Positions 1 through 8,036 of a stretch of DNA of 10,986 nt are shown piece after piece. The notes beneath the pieces are model-generated. The model did not search any database. It saw only the letters and a list, made by a program, of their open reading frames with translations, and was not told the DNA's origin. Each line of letters begins with the position of its first letter. Position 1 is the first letter of the stretch. Source of the DNA: Phoronis pallida (taxonomy: Eukaryota; Phoronida; Phoronidae). Made by a program: the position numbers and the translations under genes. The stretch lies in NCBI GenBank assembly GCA_028565715.1, contig JAOXYC010219795.1:1-10986 (forward strand). Direction: 5' to 3'.

Positions 1-8
1 ACACTTAC

Positions 9-152
9 CTCAATACCGCTGTCAAAGAGTTGGTGCAAATCGGCACTTATTTTCGCTCTCTCTGCAGGGGTAACTTCAATACTGTTCAGTGCCTCTTCGC
101 TGAACTCGCGTTTACACGTTAAAGACACTGCTTCACCGGGATCCGCCATGCC
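9..152 (-). CDS. NUDT9: NUDT9 exon with the complete Nudix box
   Basis: This 144-base exon encodes 48 codons, phase 0 at both ends. It begins GMADPGE and ends LFDSGIE. It holds the full Nudix signature G-x5-E-x7-R-E-F-x-E-E: Gly1, Glu7, then REFSEEALN at residues 15-23. The Arg-Glu and Glu-Glu residues that bind the catalytic metal are all present, so this copy should be active, unlike the RIL variant of vertebrate TRPM2. The acceptor is TTCCACTGCAG just 5' of base 152; the donor is GAG/GTAAGTGT at bases 8-1. An ATG two codons from the start sits in a fair Kozak context with an upstream in-frame stop, so taken alone this looks like a first exon; homology shows it is internal. Confidence 0.95.
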
Positions 153-1516
153 CTGCAGTGGAAGGGTCAGTATGCCAATACGTGAGAACTAGAGTACTGT
201 TTGTATAATGTATGAATCGAAATAATCGAAAAAAATACACACTCATACATCGCTACTTACGAAGGTAGTTATCAATTATTGAAATACGACGTTTTCATCT
301 GATTCTTTTACACGATTTGATCATTTTTCTTTGCCAACTTGTGTTACTACCTTCATTCTTTATCGAAAGCACAATGTAAATACGCTTCAGTTGAGATATT
401 TCACCAAGTCACATTGGCTGCCTGTATAGATATTTCCGGAAGAAGCGAAGGTATTTATTTGATCAGATGAATGGAAGGAGGCAATTTGTAACAAAATATC
501 CAACCCAATTGACCTCAACTCATTCAATAGTTGATGATTTCACATTCGTAAGAAGCGATGTTTAACTTTAATAAACGATTGTTAAAAATACCTACTAAGA
601 GACCATAAAAGTGGTAGCAAATTGATTGTGAAAATCGCTCAAGGAAATAAATTTAGAACTGCATGCACTATACTTGGAATATCCCATACTTTTTGGCTCC
701 ACAAAGTAATCTAGATTCGTTTCTCAGTGACTTAAATCGAGCCTTGAATTACCATTTAATTTCAAAATTGTCACTTTCAATAATTTTTCAAAAAGTTGCT
801 GCATATCTATTGTTTTCTGTGCTAATTTCAACGCTATAAGCCAGTGGCGCTGTGGCCTTTTTCAATATTTATCAGCCAGTAAAAGTATACTCTAATGTTT
901 TCACAATACAATGATTACCAGTTTGACAAATGGATAGGACAAAATCGCCACAAATGAGCACAGAAATACTTTAGCATAGATAACCCAAACATCACTAGGT
1001 GGATGGTAGTTAGAATATCGAACTGTCAAATTACCACTAATACGTGTAATATCCATTTCGAAGATCTCCATTTTGAGAAAATCACAGCGACATCTATTGG
1101 CTAGGTGGATGGAAGGTGTCGTAAAGTGAACAATCTAAGAAACACTTCCAAAAGGGAAGATGGGTGGTTTGTGAAAGTTTTTGAGACGAAATAAAACAGT
1201 GTTTTAACGTGACGCTAGGCGGAAGGTTTTGTTGACGGAGGAGATTTCATAATATTGCAAATCACACAAAATAGAACAATGAATGCACAGAAGCGCGTAA
1301 GAATCAAGGGACAGTTAATGTTAAATGTTCATCTACCATTAATATTGTGAATTTACATGAATTTTTGTTCGCATACATGTGTAAAAAAACAAAAAATACT
1401 CCGTATATGTATACCTGCAAATATAATCACCCAAGCTCCGTGGGGACTTCTATACCTTTCATTGCATGGTAGTACGACATAGACATACAGCGAAGTGTTT
1501 ACAAAGAACACCTTAC
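153..1516 (-). other. NUDT9 intron (1364 bp), no gene seen
   Basis: Bounded by donor GTAAGG (from 1516 down) and acceptor CTGCAG (ending at 153). The sequence is AT-rich with no convincing open frame on either strand. It holds a short motif, ctaggtggatgg, twice (995-1006 and 1101-1112) and a poorer copy at 1215-1226, in one case next to agcgacatctattgg. This could be worn repeat sequence, but no element ends could be fixed. Confidence 0.85.
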
Positions 1517-1625
1517 CCCCGGTATTGCCCATTCCTTTGTATCTCCTCGTAGTATGGATACGAACTGTAGAATGTTTTTACCGCTAGACCCTCTCACTTT
1601 ATCACCATCGGCGCCTCTTTTCCAC
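1517..1625 (-). CDS. NUDT9: NUDT9 exon (TRWKR to EWAIPG segment)
   Basis: A 109-base exon. One base completes the Arg codon begun in the upstream exon, then 36 codons run from WKRG to EWAIPG and stop at a codon boundary. The matching family segment is the strand pair that leads into the Nudix fold (ILQFVSI, then EWAIPG). The acceptor is CTGTAG/G at 1627-1625; the donor is CCGGGG/GTAAGG. The loop between WKR and ILQFV ([14 protein letters not shown]) is slightly shorter than in the human protein as I recall it. Confidence 0.95.
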
Positions 1626-1987
1626 CTACAGTTCAGATTCCAAAAAATAGTAAGCGATTGTTGATTAACGACATTACACCATTTATTTTGAAAACTGTAC
1701 TTGCATGACTATGCTACTTTATTATTGTTGGTGGCCTTATTTTGTTTAATGTAGTGCAACATCCTCTGAACCACAGACAAAGTTGATTTATGGTACTGTT
1801 ATGACCTCAAATATAAAGAAATAAAGATCTTCCCAAAATTTGACTAGCATTTTAGCGTTTGGACATTTTGGTACATGAGTGCTCTTTCGGAAACGATTTC
1901 AAATTTTGAAAAGTGTAATTTGTCTTCATGGGTGCTCGTTCAGGGGGGCGCTCTTTGGGTAATCCCCGGTACTGCTTAACCACTCAC
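1626..1987 (-). other. NUDT9 intron (362 bp), nothing else seen
   Basis: GTGAGTG donor at 1987-1981 and CTGTAG acceptor ending at 1626. No repeat ends, RNA gene or open frame of note. Confidence 0.85.
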
Positions 1988-2074
1988 CGTGTAACTATTG
2001 GATCAGCGGCGTGGTTTGGACCCCATTTACCTAAAAGGCCTCGATCACTTATACCAGTTCTGCCTACAGGGTTC
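1988..2074 (-). CDS. NUDT9: NUDT9 exon (NPVGRTG to [10 protein letters not shown] segment)
   Basis: An 87-base exon: one base finishing an Arg codon, 28 codons, then CG of the next Arg codon. It encodes [22 protein letters not shown] and IVT, the most conserved stretch of the NUDT9 N-terminal half. The acceptor is TTTTTAG/G at 2076-2074; the donor is CACG/GTGAGTG. Split codons at both ends match the neighbouring exons exactly, which is strong evidence for the model. Confidence 0.96.
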
Positions 2075-2264
2075 CTAAAAATGATAAACTTGACGAAACA
2101 TTATTAGAGGGGAGAAAGGTATGATTTTCAGTAGTTTGTGTATTTATAAATCTTCATAGCAATTCATTTACAGACTATGTGTCAAACGTGCTTCGTAGGG
2201 GTCAAACCTAGACAGAACGTTTGAAATAGAAATATTAAAAAACTGTGTATTTCATGAATGATAA

Positions 2265-2420
2265 AAGTATTGAATTGAATTTGAATTGAAAAATTATTTA
2301 TTCATATAAACCATTATTTACAATAGATTTCATAAATATAGGAGACTACCCGAAGGTTTTTTAAAACCGCTGAGTGGGCGCCACCTTTACAACAAATATA
2401 ATACAGTTTAAATATATAAA
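2265..2420 (-). mobile_element. 3' tail of a non-LTR retrotransposon (LINE or LINE-derived SINE)
   Basis: On the minus strand this reads: a GGTGGCGCCCACTC segment, a short stem around AAAACCTTCGGG, then TATATGAATAAATAA, ending in a run of caattcaa/attcaattcaa-type units at about 2268-2290. Tails of short TTGAATT-like units after a tatgaataaa motif are common at the 3' ends of CR1, L2 and Jockey-like elements. No coding part and no clear target duplication are visible, so the 5' end is a guess. This reading rests on general resemblance. Confidence 0.45.
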
Positions 2421-2758
2421 ATTATAACTATATTGTTCATGTTGAACTAAGTCTTTTTTAAATTGTGTTATCGATCAATGGTTCAGTTCGAGTTTTATTA
2501 TCTCTCGATTACTTTTGCTTGTACTTCATTTATTGCCTCGTTTTCAAATATGTACACAAGTCATGGCGTCTTAGACAACAAAGAAGGTTACTTCGAAACT
2601 AGTCAGACTCAGACATGAAGTTTTACAATAATTTATAGTTATATTTTTAAAGCTCATCTAATATATATAAGTATGAAAATGTGTGTGTGTGTGTCCGTCT
2701 GTCCGCCAATTTTGACTGCGCAAAGCGCTGGAACAGTCGAGCTGACTCAAAGTGACGA

Positions 2759-3056
2759 GGTGTGCATGTGCACGGGTTGTGCACGTGCGAAGCACGCGCA
2801 CACCCCGCACGTGCCTGCACGTGCACTGTTTCGCGCGGAAAGTCGGGTAGTCAAGGTTGCTCAAGGTAGTAGGGTGTACATGTGCACAGGGTCTGTACGT
2901 GCGAAGCACGCGCACACCCCGCACGAGCAAGGGCGCGCGAAGCGCGCAAAAAATCGGTAAAGGACGAGGTGGGTCAAGGTAATGGGGTGTGCATGTGTAA
3001 GGGGTGTGCACGTGCGAAGCACGCGCATACCCCGCGGCGAAGCGCGGGTCACACAT
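2759..3056. repeat. 113-114 bp tandem repeat, about 2.6 units, inside the Helitron
   Basis: Units begin at 2759, 2873 and 2986, each with ggtgt(g/a)catgtg. Each carries a strong hairpin with an 11-base stem and GAA loop (2778-2802, 2892-2916 and 3005-3029; gcacgtgc/GAA/gcacgcgc core). Unit 2 ends in a second hairpin, GCGCGC-GAA-GCGCGC (2933-2947), at the place where unit 3 carries the Helitron terminal hairpin. Confidence 0.85.
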
Positions 3057-3061
3057 CTAGT
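3031..3061 (+). other. Helitron 3' terminal hairpin and CTAGT end
   Basis: A six-base-pair GC stem with a six-base loop sits eight bases before CTAGT. In Helitrons this structure marks where rolling-circle transfer stops. The next base is T, as expected for an AT target. Confidence 0.8.
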
Positions 3062-3777
3062 TCCATATAAAATCATCTAAATAAAAACAATTCCGGAACA
3101 AAAACTTTTAATAAATTAGTATGGACCAATAGTCTTAAGTTTTTTATTATTATATACTTCTAACGGAATTTATGAAGGTTAATATCGATATTGCACTCAT
3201 AACCTAAAATAACAAATGTAACAATTATAAATATTAGGCTACATAGTAGACAAAATATGTTGTTTACACGAGTGAACAAAACGAAACAGAACTAACTTTT
3301 TCCAAAATAGTCATTGACACATAATTACATTGTTAGTGTTGGAATGTAGTATCGGACAATTTCTCTGAGATAAATATCTATTTGAATGTTGAACATTAAC
3401 AAGTCTTCTTGACAAAACTGAATAAGGATTGATAAAGTTGTCAAAAATAGCTGGTCTATTTATAGTTCTTTTTTCATGTTGTACATTGTTCAATAATATG
3501 AAATTCGAATTCAAAAAATTGGATGGAATATTTTTACGACAATGTTTGTAATACAATTTCAGTATTGAAAGTTGGAGTAAATCATCAAAGAGTGAACACC
3601 TCAGTTGTTTACATAATGGTTGACAGTGTCAAAGATATGGAGAATTTGTAACATTACACAACGTCATCATTTAATACACACTCGCCAATCATGCTCACGA
3701 GGCCATATTGAGAGCCATGTCAAATGATTTATTGTGCGGCTAGTTTTAAAATATTCGACTTTAAAAGTCTGATGCAA

Positions 3778-4155
3778 TACTCAACATTCGACTTAACATA
3801 TTCTAGCGGAAGGAGACGCGAATGCGCGTTCACTTCTGACAGGATGTGGACAAATAGTGGCGCCCTCTGAATTGTGTAATTGAAAGTTTAGGGAATTTTT
3901 CGGCGGTTTATTTGGAGTCAAATTCTGAGAAATCCACGGGCCTCAATGCAAGCCAACAACCACTGTTGTGCCAATGGGTGTATATGCCGACACCGGGAAT
4001 TTTAAGACACTCGGCGAAGTATCCGTGGTTGAAAGGAATATCATTAGAAAAGTTACCTACCCCCGGAGTTTGTCCACATAAACAGACAACTTCCCAGAAG
4101 TGAACGCGCATTCGCTTCTCCTTTCGCTAGAGTGAATTAAGTCGAATGTTGAGTA
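3778..4155. mobile_element. TA-flanked inverted-repeat MITE (Tc1/mariner-like ends)
   Basis: The left end (3778-3838) and the reverse complement of the right end (4095-4155) align over 61 bases with about six differences; both begin TACTCAACATTCGACTTAA. The outermost TA on each side fits a TA target duplication, as Tc1/mariner-type elements make. The pairing resumes after a small indel at atgtggacaaa (3844-3854 against 4069-4079). The 378-bp element has no transposase. Overlapping open frames on both strands across its middle (3908-4111) have no family resemblance and are probably chance products. Confidence 0.8.
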
Positions 4156-4249
4156 CCCCGGGATTAAGTATTGGCCTAATGTCGCTTTTATTGGACCTGG
4201 GATTACCCTTGGAATGTTTCAGAGATGGCTTTGGTTATGCAATACCCAC

Positions 4250-4345
4250 CTCGGCATACCATTGACTACTTCATAACCTCCCATATGACTAAGTCTGTTC
4301 ACATTGCCATCCATTGAGTTGAATTTGGGCATATTCTCGTTTAAT
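4250..4345 (-). CDS. NUDT9: NUDT9 exon (PKFNxxDG to NGMPR segment)
   Basis: A 96-base exon: A completing an Arg codon, 31 codons, then AG of the next Arg codon. It encodes LNENMPKFNSMDGN, GGYEVVNGMP. This aligns with the family segment PKFNxxDGxVxRxSxxGxYxxxNGxPR that precedes NPxGRTG. The acceptor is GTTTCCTAG/A at 4347-4345; the donor is CCGAG/GTGGGTATT. Both split codons give Arg, in line with relatives. Confidence 0.95.
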
Positions 4346-4694
4346 CTAGGAAACAGTAGATTCAAAATGAGAAATGTGGCTTGGTTTATAGAACAGAAAT
4401 AAAAAATATCATAGACATTCGTTCGATAAAGATGTGAATGGTTATTTTACTTTTTAACTAGTCTGTTTGATATTCACAATATCAATTGATTGTAAGTTTG
4501 TAACACAGTGCTGGAACATACGAGTGCTCACAGATATGACTTCTTAATCCTCGCCTACGCTTAGAAAGATGACGAGTTGTTACCTCGATGTAACACGAAT
4601 TACAGCAAGCACAGTAAAGTTCAGCCATCATGAAGGCATTTTCAAGGCATGAAGTAACAACTTAGCAGGATGATTCTTAAAACAAAACTTGAAC
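4346..4694 (-). other. NUDT9 intron (349 bp), nothing else seen
   Basis: Runs from a somewhat weak donor, GTTCAAG (4694 down), to TTTCCTAG. The reading frame of the upstream exon stays open across part of it, but family similarity stops at the donor. Confidence 0.8.
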
Positions 4695-4881
4695 CTTTCT
4701 TCTGGTAGGTCCGCCCAGTCCGGCTGTTTAAGCACAGGTGGTGCACAGTATTTGACGGGGGTATAGTCGGGAAAGGGAACATTCCAAGACACTTTATCAT
4801 CCGGTACCTTGAATCGCTCAACTGGACTGCCGGGGTAGAGGGCGCTACGTGCTTTCACATGTGTATTTGGTCTTCCCTTTG
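4695..4881 (-). CDS. NUDT9: NUDT9 N-terminal exon (KARSxLYPGSPVER to WADLPEE)
   Basis: The frame encodes KARSALYPGSPVERFKVP, DDKVSWNVPFPDY, TPVKYCAPPVL and QPDWADLPEE, matching the N-terminal part of NUDT9 (KARxxxYPGSxVERxxVPxxKVxW, then YxPVxYTA and WADP). The donor AAAG/GTTCAAG leaves AG, which joins A of the next exon as Arg. The 5' boundary is less sure. No in-frame ATG precedes KAR before a stop, so an acceptor must lie in 4870-4890. CCAAAG/CA (exon from 4881) is the first AG after a pyrimidine-rich stretch; GCAAAG/GG (from 4876) is the other choice. The V codon GTG at 4858 is internal, not a start. Confidence 0.92.
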
Positions 4882-6114
4882 CTTTGGTTGTTGCCAGTGA
4901 AAATCAAAGATTCCAGTGAAGTAAAGTTACATACCTGCAAAGCACTGCAAACTATAAGATTACTGAAACAACACGAAAGATTATTATATTAAATTTACAA
5001 GGTAAATGTATTTATCGCGGGACTATATTTCCCTTTCGTTTAGATATGACGTCATCCTCAACTGACCTACTTTCAGATTACTACTCGGGACTGGAAAAAA
5101 ATATCCGTTCATTTTGGTTCTTAGAAAATTTGTTTTCCACCCACCCTTTCCCCTCTTTGATATTCTAGTTTGTTAGTTCTTGTTATTTGTTAAGGGCGGT
5201 TTTTTGTTGCACATCTTGCAGAGATTGTAAAATTACCATTGTATTATCATATTTTGTCATTTAAATAAATGACCTTTTCAACTCACTACAATCGTATCTC
5301 TGCAACCGAGCTCGAAGCGTTACCCTCGCAAATATAGAATCGCGATAAAATCTTTAACGTGTACTCACAGCTTAATTTGAAGGCTTAATTGATAGAAAGC
5401 TAACTTGACCACTGTAATGCACATAAAAGTGTGTGCTTCTGCCCGATGACTGGCAGTAATCCTTTCTGACTGGTATTTACATCAAATTGTTTTTTGCCGA
5501 ATGTGTTGTCAATAACTTGAAGAAAGCCTTTTTTACACTCTGCACTGGTAACGTTTATCAAAATGTAACTATACTGCAAAGAACGTCCCGCTGATTTTCA
5601 ATTTTAACAAATTAAGAAATTTTGAAATAAAGATTACTTACATTTGGTCAAATGGTGATTTAAAAGTGATCGAATGGATATCATGAAAAAGAAGTTAGAT
5701 ATCAGACAAACAAGATATAAACACTGCAATATAACATCATTGTTTGTTACTTCGAGTAGGACAAGGTCAGTGTTTGCAGGTCTGTCAGTCAATACGTTTA
5801 TCAGACTATCAGAGTATCCACTATGTTGAGGCTACTTTTACACACTCAGTTACATTTTCTCAGGATTTCGTTTGCCATTTTGCCGCGGCGCAAGGCGTCG
5901 CTACGGTTTTTCGGCAGACCACATTCCAATCCGATATTTGACCAAGACAGCGAATGACGTCGAAAAGATTGCAATATATGTGTTCAGCTCTTTATGCAAA
6001 TGAGTTTTAAGTCGCTATAACAACGTGTAAGTGTTCATGACAACGGTGGCTGATACTTTTTAGGAAGGGAAAAACGTAAAAGTGCTGAAATGTGTGATTT
6101 GTACACAAAGTTAC
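4882..6114 (-). other. Presumed first NUDT9 intron (about 1.2 kb), no gene seen
   Basis: AT-rich, with no supported open frame on either strand. A 28-base stretch at 4935-4962 is framed by a good acceptor (GTTGTTTCAG) and donor (CAG/GTATGT). It does not fit the phases of its neighbours, so it would be an untranslated or alternative exon at most. A plus-strand open frame at 5744-5941 resembles nothing known. Confidence 0.6.
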
Positions 6115-6208
6115 CTGTTATTGCGCCTTGCCCCAGAAGATTCCCTGTGCTGGTCACTACCTGTCCACCACTTACTTGTATGTTTAAGGTGATATGAACG
6201 CTTGCCAT
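6115..6208 (-). CDS. NUDT9: Candidate first coding exon of the NUDT9 gene
   Basis: An ATG at 6208-6206 in a favourable context (ACAATGG) opens 31 codons, MASVHITLNIQ then VSGGQVVTS to GQGAIT, ending at CAG/GTAACT with one base left over. That phase fits the acceptor CCAAAG/CA of the next exon. A stronger donor inside it, ACAA/GTAAGTGG (exon end 6176, 11 codons, phase 0), would instead fit the acceptor at 4876. Neither version looks like the basic, amphipathic mitochondrial leader of human NUDT9. The assignment rests on position, phase and Kozak context only, with no sequence similarity. Confidence 0.33.
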
Positions 6209-6536
6209 TGTACTTACTTAAGATATGAATTACTTGATATAGGGTTCGAAGAGGGTTTAAGTTTCTTAAAAAGACTGGCTGTACTATGAGTATGAAGTTG
6301 TAGTGAAAAACTGAAAGTAACTGTTTGTGGTATAAAAAAAACATAAAAAAACATGATTTGAAGAGGGCGTCATGATGAGGTCAACAATTTATGATGATTA
6401 CGAAAAAATATGTTTTATGTACATTCACAACGCATTGTTTTTTGCTGGATACAATTGGTAACTTGTAAGATACACTCAAATCAAATAATGTAATAAAATA
6501 GAGCGTCAAGGACCGGTATGTAAAAATAATACAAGT
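6209..6536. other. Presumed NUDT9 upstream region, no gene seen
   Basis: AT-rich with A runs near 6333-6350. No CpG-rich or TATA-type promoter is clear. If exon 1 is right, the transcription start should fall here. Confidence 0.4.
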
Positions 6537-6663
6537 AAAAAAACACAGCGATACTTTGTCGTTGTTGACAAAATGGGGTAAATAGTTCGAACAACAGGGG
6601 TCCGAGAATTGACCCCTGGGGCACATCAATCCCCGAACGCGTCATCTGAGTTCTGTCCGTAAG
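6537..6663 (-). pseudogene. Decayed non-LTR retrotransposon reverse transcriptase fragment
   Basis: On the minus strand, 6663 down to about 6586 encodes LTDRTQMTRSG then VPQGSILGPLLF, a hallmark of the fingers/palm of LINE reverse transcriptases (usually G-VPQGSILGPLLF). A shift of frame then gives NYLPHFVNNDKVSLCF (6587-6537), matching the usual INDLPxFV...F stretch that runs up to the FADD catalytic motif. The FADD residues themselves are lost. About ten residues between the TDRTQ and VPQGS motifs are also missing, and stops flank both frames. It is a short inactive relic of a CR1, L2 or Jockey-like element; the family cannot be told apart from this piece. Confidence 0.85.
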
Positions 6664-7787
6664 ATTTAAGATTTAAGTTCGTCATATTGGTTATACCAAA
6701 GGAATACAATTTTAAGTGTATAAAAACCTAACTTGAGTGTAGTAGAATGTCAAATGCTATGACAAAATGAAATAAATAAATATTGAAATATGTACAACTT
6801 GAAGGGTTGTTTTTCGCGTTTTGAAGTGCGTTTTTTGTTGTGTTTACAGACAAAAAGCATTACTTTGTCATTCTTAAAACTTTCCTCAAGAATGAACCAG
6901 TTATAGAATTCACTACATTGTCTGTACAATCAACTCTAGTAGCCTGAAACAACTTTAATTATATGAATCACATAAGGTTTGTTAGGTATACAAGTATGCT
7001 TATACTAAATAATTCTCTTTCAAACAGGTGCTGTTGAATTTAACGACCATTAGAGAGCGTTTTTTAGACGGATGAGACACTTCTCATATTGTCGAATTTG
7101 TGATTTCTCACCAGCTTCAAGGTGGTGAATAAGTTCACACAAACTCATTAAGATAAAAACAACAACGTTTTGATCATGAGCCCTGTATACACGACAGTCA
7201 TCTGTCATCGATGGAGCGAAGTGAAATTACAACATGATATGCGGGAAAATGATTTCACATATTGAACATAGCGGGTTGACATAAAAGGTGTGAACAAGCC
7301 GCGCTGACAGTGCGTGAAAGCTACAAACTACTAACGACATCTATTGAAAAAAATAGTGCTTTAAGAAAAGTTTCAATTTTTTCTCGATTTTGATACATAA
7401 AGGGGAGAAAACTCCCCAAAATACCAATTTTTGGACAATGGCCTGCTTCGTTATGCCGACCCACGATTAAAAGGGTTGTAATTAAGACTGGATTTTTTTG
7501 TTCAAAATACTTGTCTGATATGTGTAGAATGTGACAGTATTGATTTTATTTTCAGTCTGGTGCCAGTTGTTTGGAAAAGTCTCATTGAAAGTGATTAGGG
7601 TGGTCCAGAATCAAGCGAGCAGGAAACTGCATGTCCCGGAATCCTTAAGGCTGATGCATTCCATTCATGCCTAACTATTTATTTTTATGCCAGATTTAGA
7701 TATCATGTGTCATTTGATGTTAAACATAATTAAACTTTAAAAAATCGAAAGTTGGTTTTGAAATGTTTTTTTGACATTTCATTTTTT
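6664..7787. other. Intergenic stretch, no gene seen
   Basis: AT-rich. It holds a short direct repeat (aagatttaagatttaag, 6661-6677) and the string cgacatctattg near 7335, which also occurs in the first NUDT9 intron at about 1088. No open frame here shows coding character. Confidence 0.7.
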
Positions 7788-7816
7788 GTCCCAAAAAAGA
7801 CGCTTGGCACATATGG
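7788..7816. repeat. Lone copy of a foldback-element end
   Basis: gtcccaaaaaa-gacgc-ttggcacatatgg resembles the right end of the foldback element (8767-8795), in the same direction, with roughly three quarters of positions alike. It is probably the right end of an older or broken relative whose left end is not recognisable. Confidence 0.45.
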
Positions 7817-8036
7817 GCTCTCTAGGTCACATACAAAAATAGAACAAATCACATGTGTAATGGTTGTTTTTTGGATGTTTTGTTGGTCACCGCTGTCTTC
7901 ATCAGTGATTTGTCAGTCCTATCAACATTGCTATCATCTTCCAACATAGCAACAACAACATTCACTCTAAGATTTTTACGAAATAACAAAAAAATGTGAA
8001 AACAGTCATGCCTGCTAATGGTACTGCAGATCACCC
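7817..8036. other. Intergenic stretch, no gene seen
   Basis: Nothing beyond chance open frames on both strands (7752-7949 plus, 7849-8034 minus), which have no recognisable motifs. Confidence 0.6.

Larger units (their letters stand above)
2657..3061. mobile_element. Short non-autonomous Helitron, apparently complete
   Basis: The right end shows the Helitron terminus: a hairpin with stem CCCGCG (3031-3036), loop GCGAAG and stem CGCGGG (3043-3048), then eight bases and the terminal CTAGT (3057-3061, the CTRRT rule) followed by T. The left end reads TCTAATATATATAAG from 2657, starts with the expected TC and is preceded by A. Insertion between A and T without target duplication is the Helitron habit. 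The 405-bp body has no transposase; open frames on both strands are by-products of its GC-rich repeats. The body includes a GT run (about 2680-2694) and a 113-114 bp tandem repeat. Confidence 0.82.
2075..4249 (-). other. NUDT9 intron (2175 bp) carrying three mobile-element remnants
   Basis: Donor GTGGGTATT at 4249-4241 and acceptor TTTTTAG ending at 2075. The intron holds a minus-strand retrotransposon tail near 2265-2420, a Helitron at 2657-3061 and a TA-flanked MITE at 3778-4155. The remaining parts (2421-2656, 3062-3777 and 4156-4249) show no genes; open frames there, such as the minus-strand one at 3311-3556, lack any family resemblance and coding character. Confidence 0.85.
9..6208 (-). 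other. NUDT9: Split gene for a NUDT9-type ADP-ribose pyrophosphatase (3' part off window)
   Basis: Five exons on the minus strand, joined at GT-AG sites with matching phases, give one continuous frame that follows animal NUDT9 from the KAR-xxx-YPGS-xVER segment through PRNPxGRTG, [16 protein letters not shown], TRWKR, ILQFV and EWAIPGG to the Nudix box. NUDT9 is known to hydrolyse ADP-ribose to AMP and ribose 5-phosphate, in mitochondria and cytosol. The C-terminal exons (the region around YKGYVDDPRNTDNAW in relatives) are not present and should lie left of base 1. The same fold also forms the C-terminal NUDT9-H domain of the TRPM2 channel. No channel exon is seen upstream within the window, so a stand-alone NUDT9 is preferred but not proven. 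The gene start is uncertain. Confidence 0.88.

Noticed and set aside
147-149. ATG near the start of the Nudix exon as a true gene start
   Set aside because: It has a fair Kozak context and an upstream stop, but the codon corresponds to an internal residue of the GGM-DPGE motif and the exon has an acceptor just before it.
2658-3076. Several overlapping open frames on both strands
   Set aside because: They lie wholly in the GC-rich hairpin repeats of the Helitron, mirror each other and have repeat-driven composition (many His, Arg, Cys).
3908-4111. Open frames on both strands in the centre of the MITE
   Set aside because: Short, overlapping, no family resemblance; the element is non-autonomous.
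4628-4694. Extension of the NUDT9 N-terminal exon to its stop at 4628
   Set aside because: Similarity to the family ends at the GTTCAAG donor, and the next exon joins there in phase to restore the expected protein.
4935-4962. 28-base mini-exon between good splice sites
   Set aside because: Its phases do not fit the flanking candidate exons; without RNA evidence it is only a chance pairing of signals.
5160-5280. Possible LINE 3' end (tttgtcatttaaataaatgacc)
   Set aside because: Only a generic AT-rich string with an AATAAA; no repeat tail, hairpin or coding remnant to support it.
6111-6344. 77-codon minus-strand frame over the candidate first exon
   Set aside because: It is in a different frame from the ATG at 6208, its composition looks random, and it would not join the NUDT9 frame.
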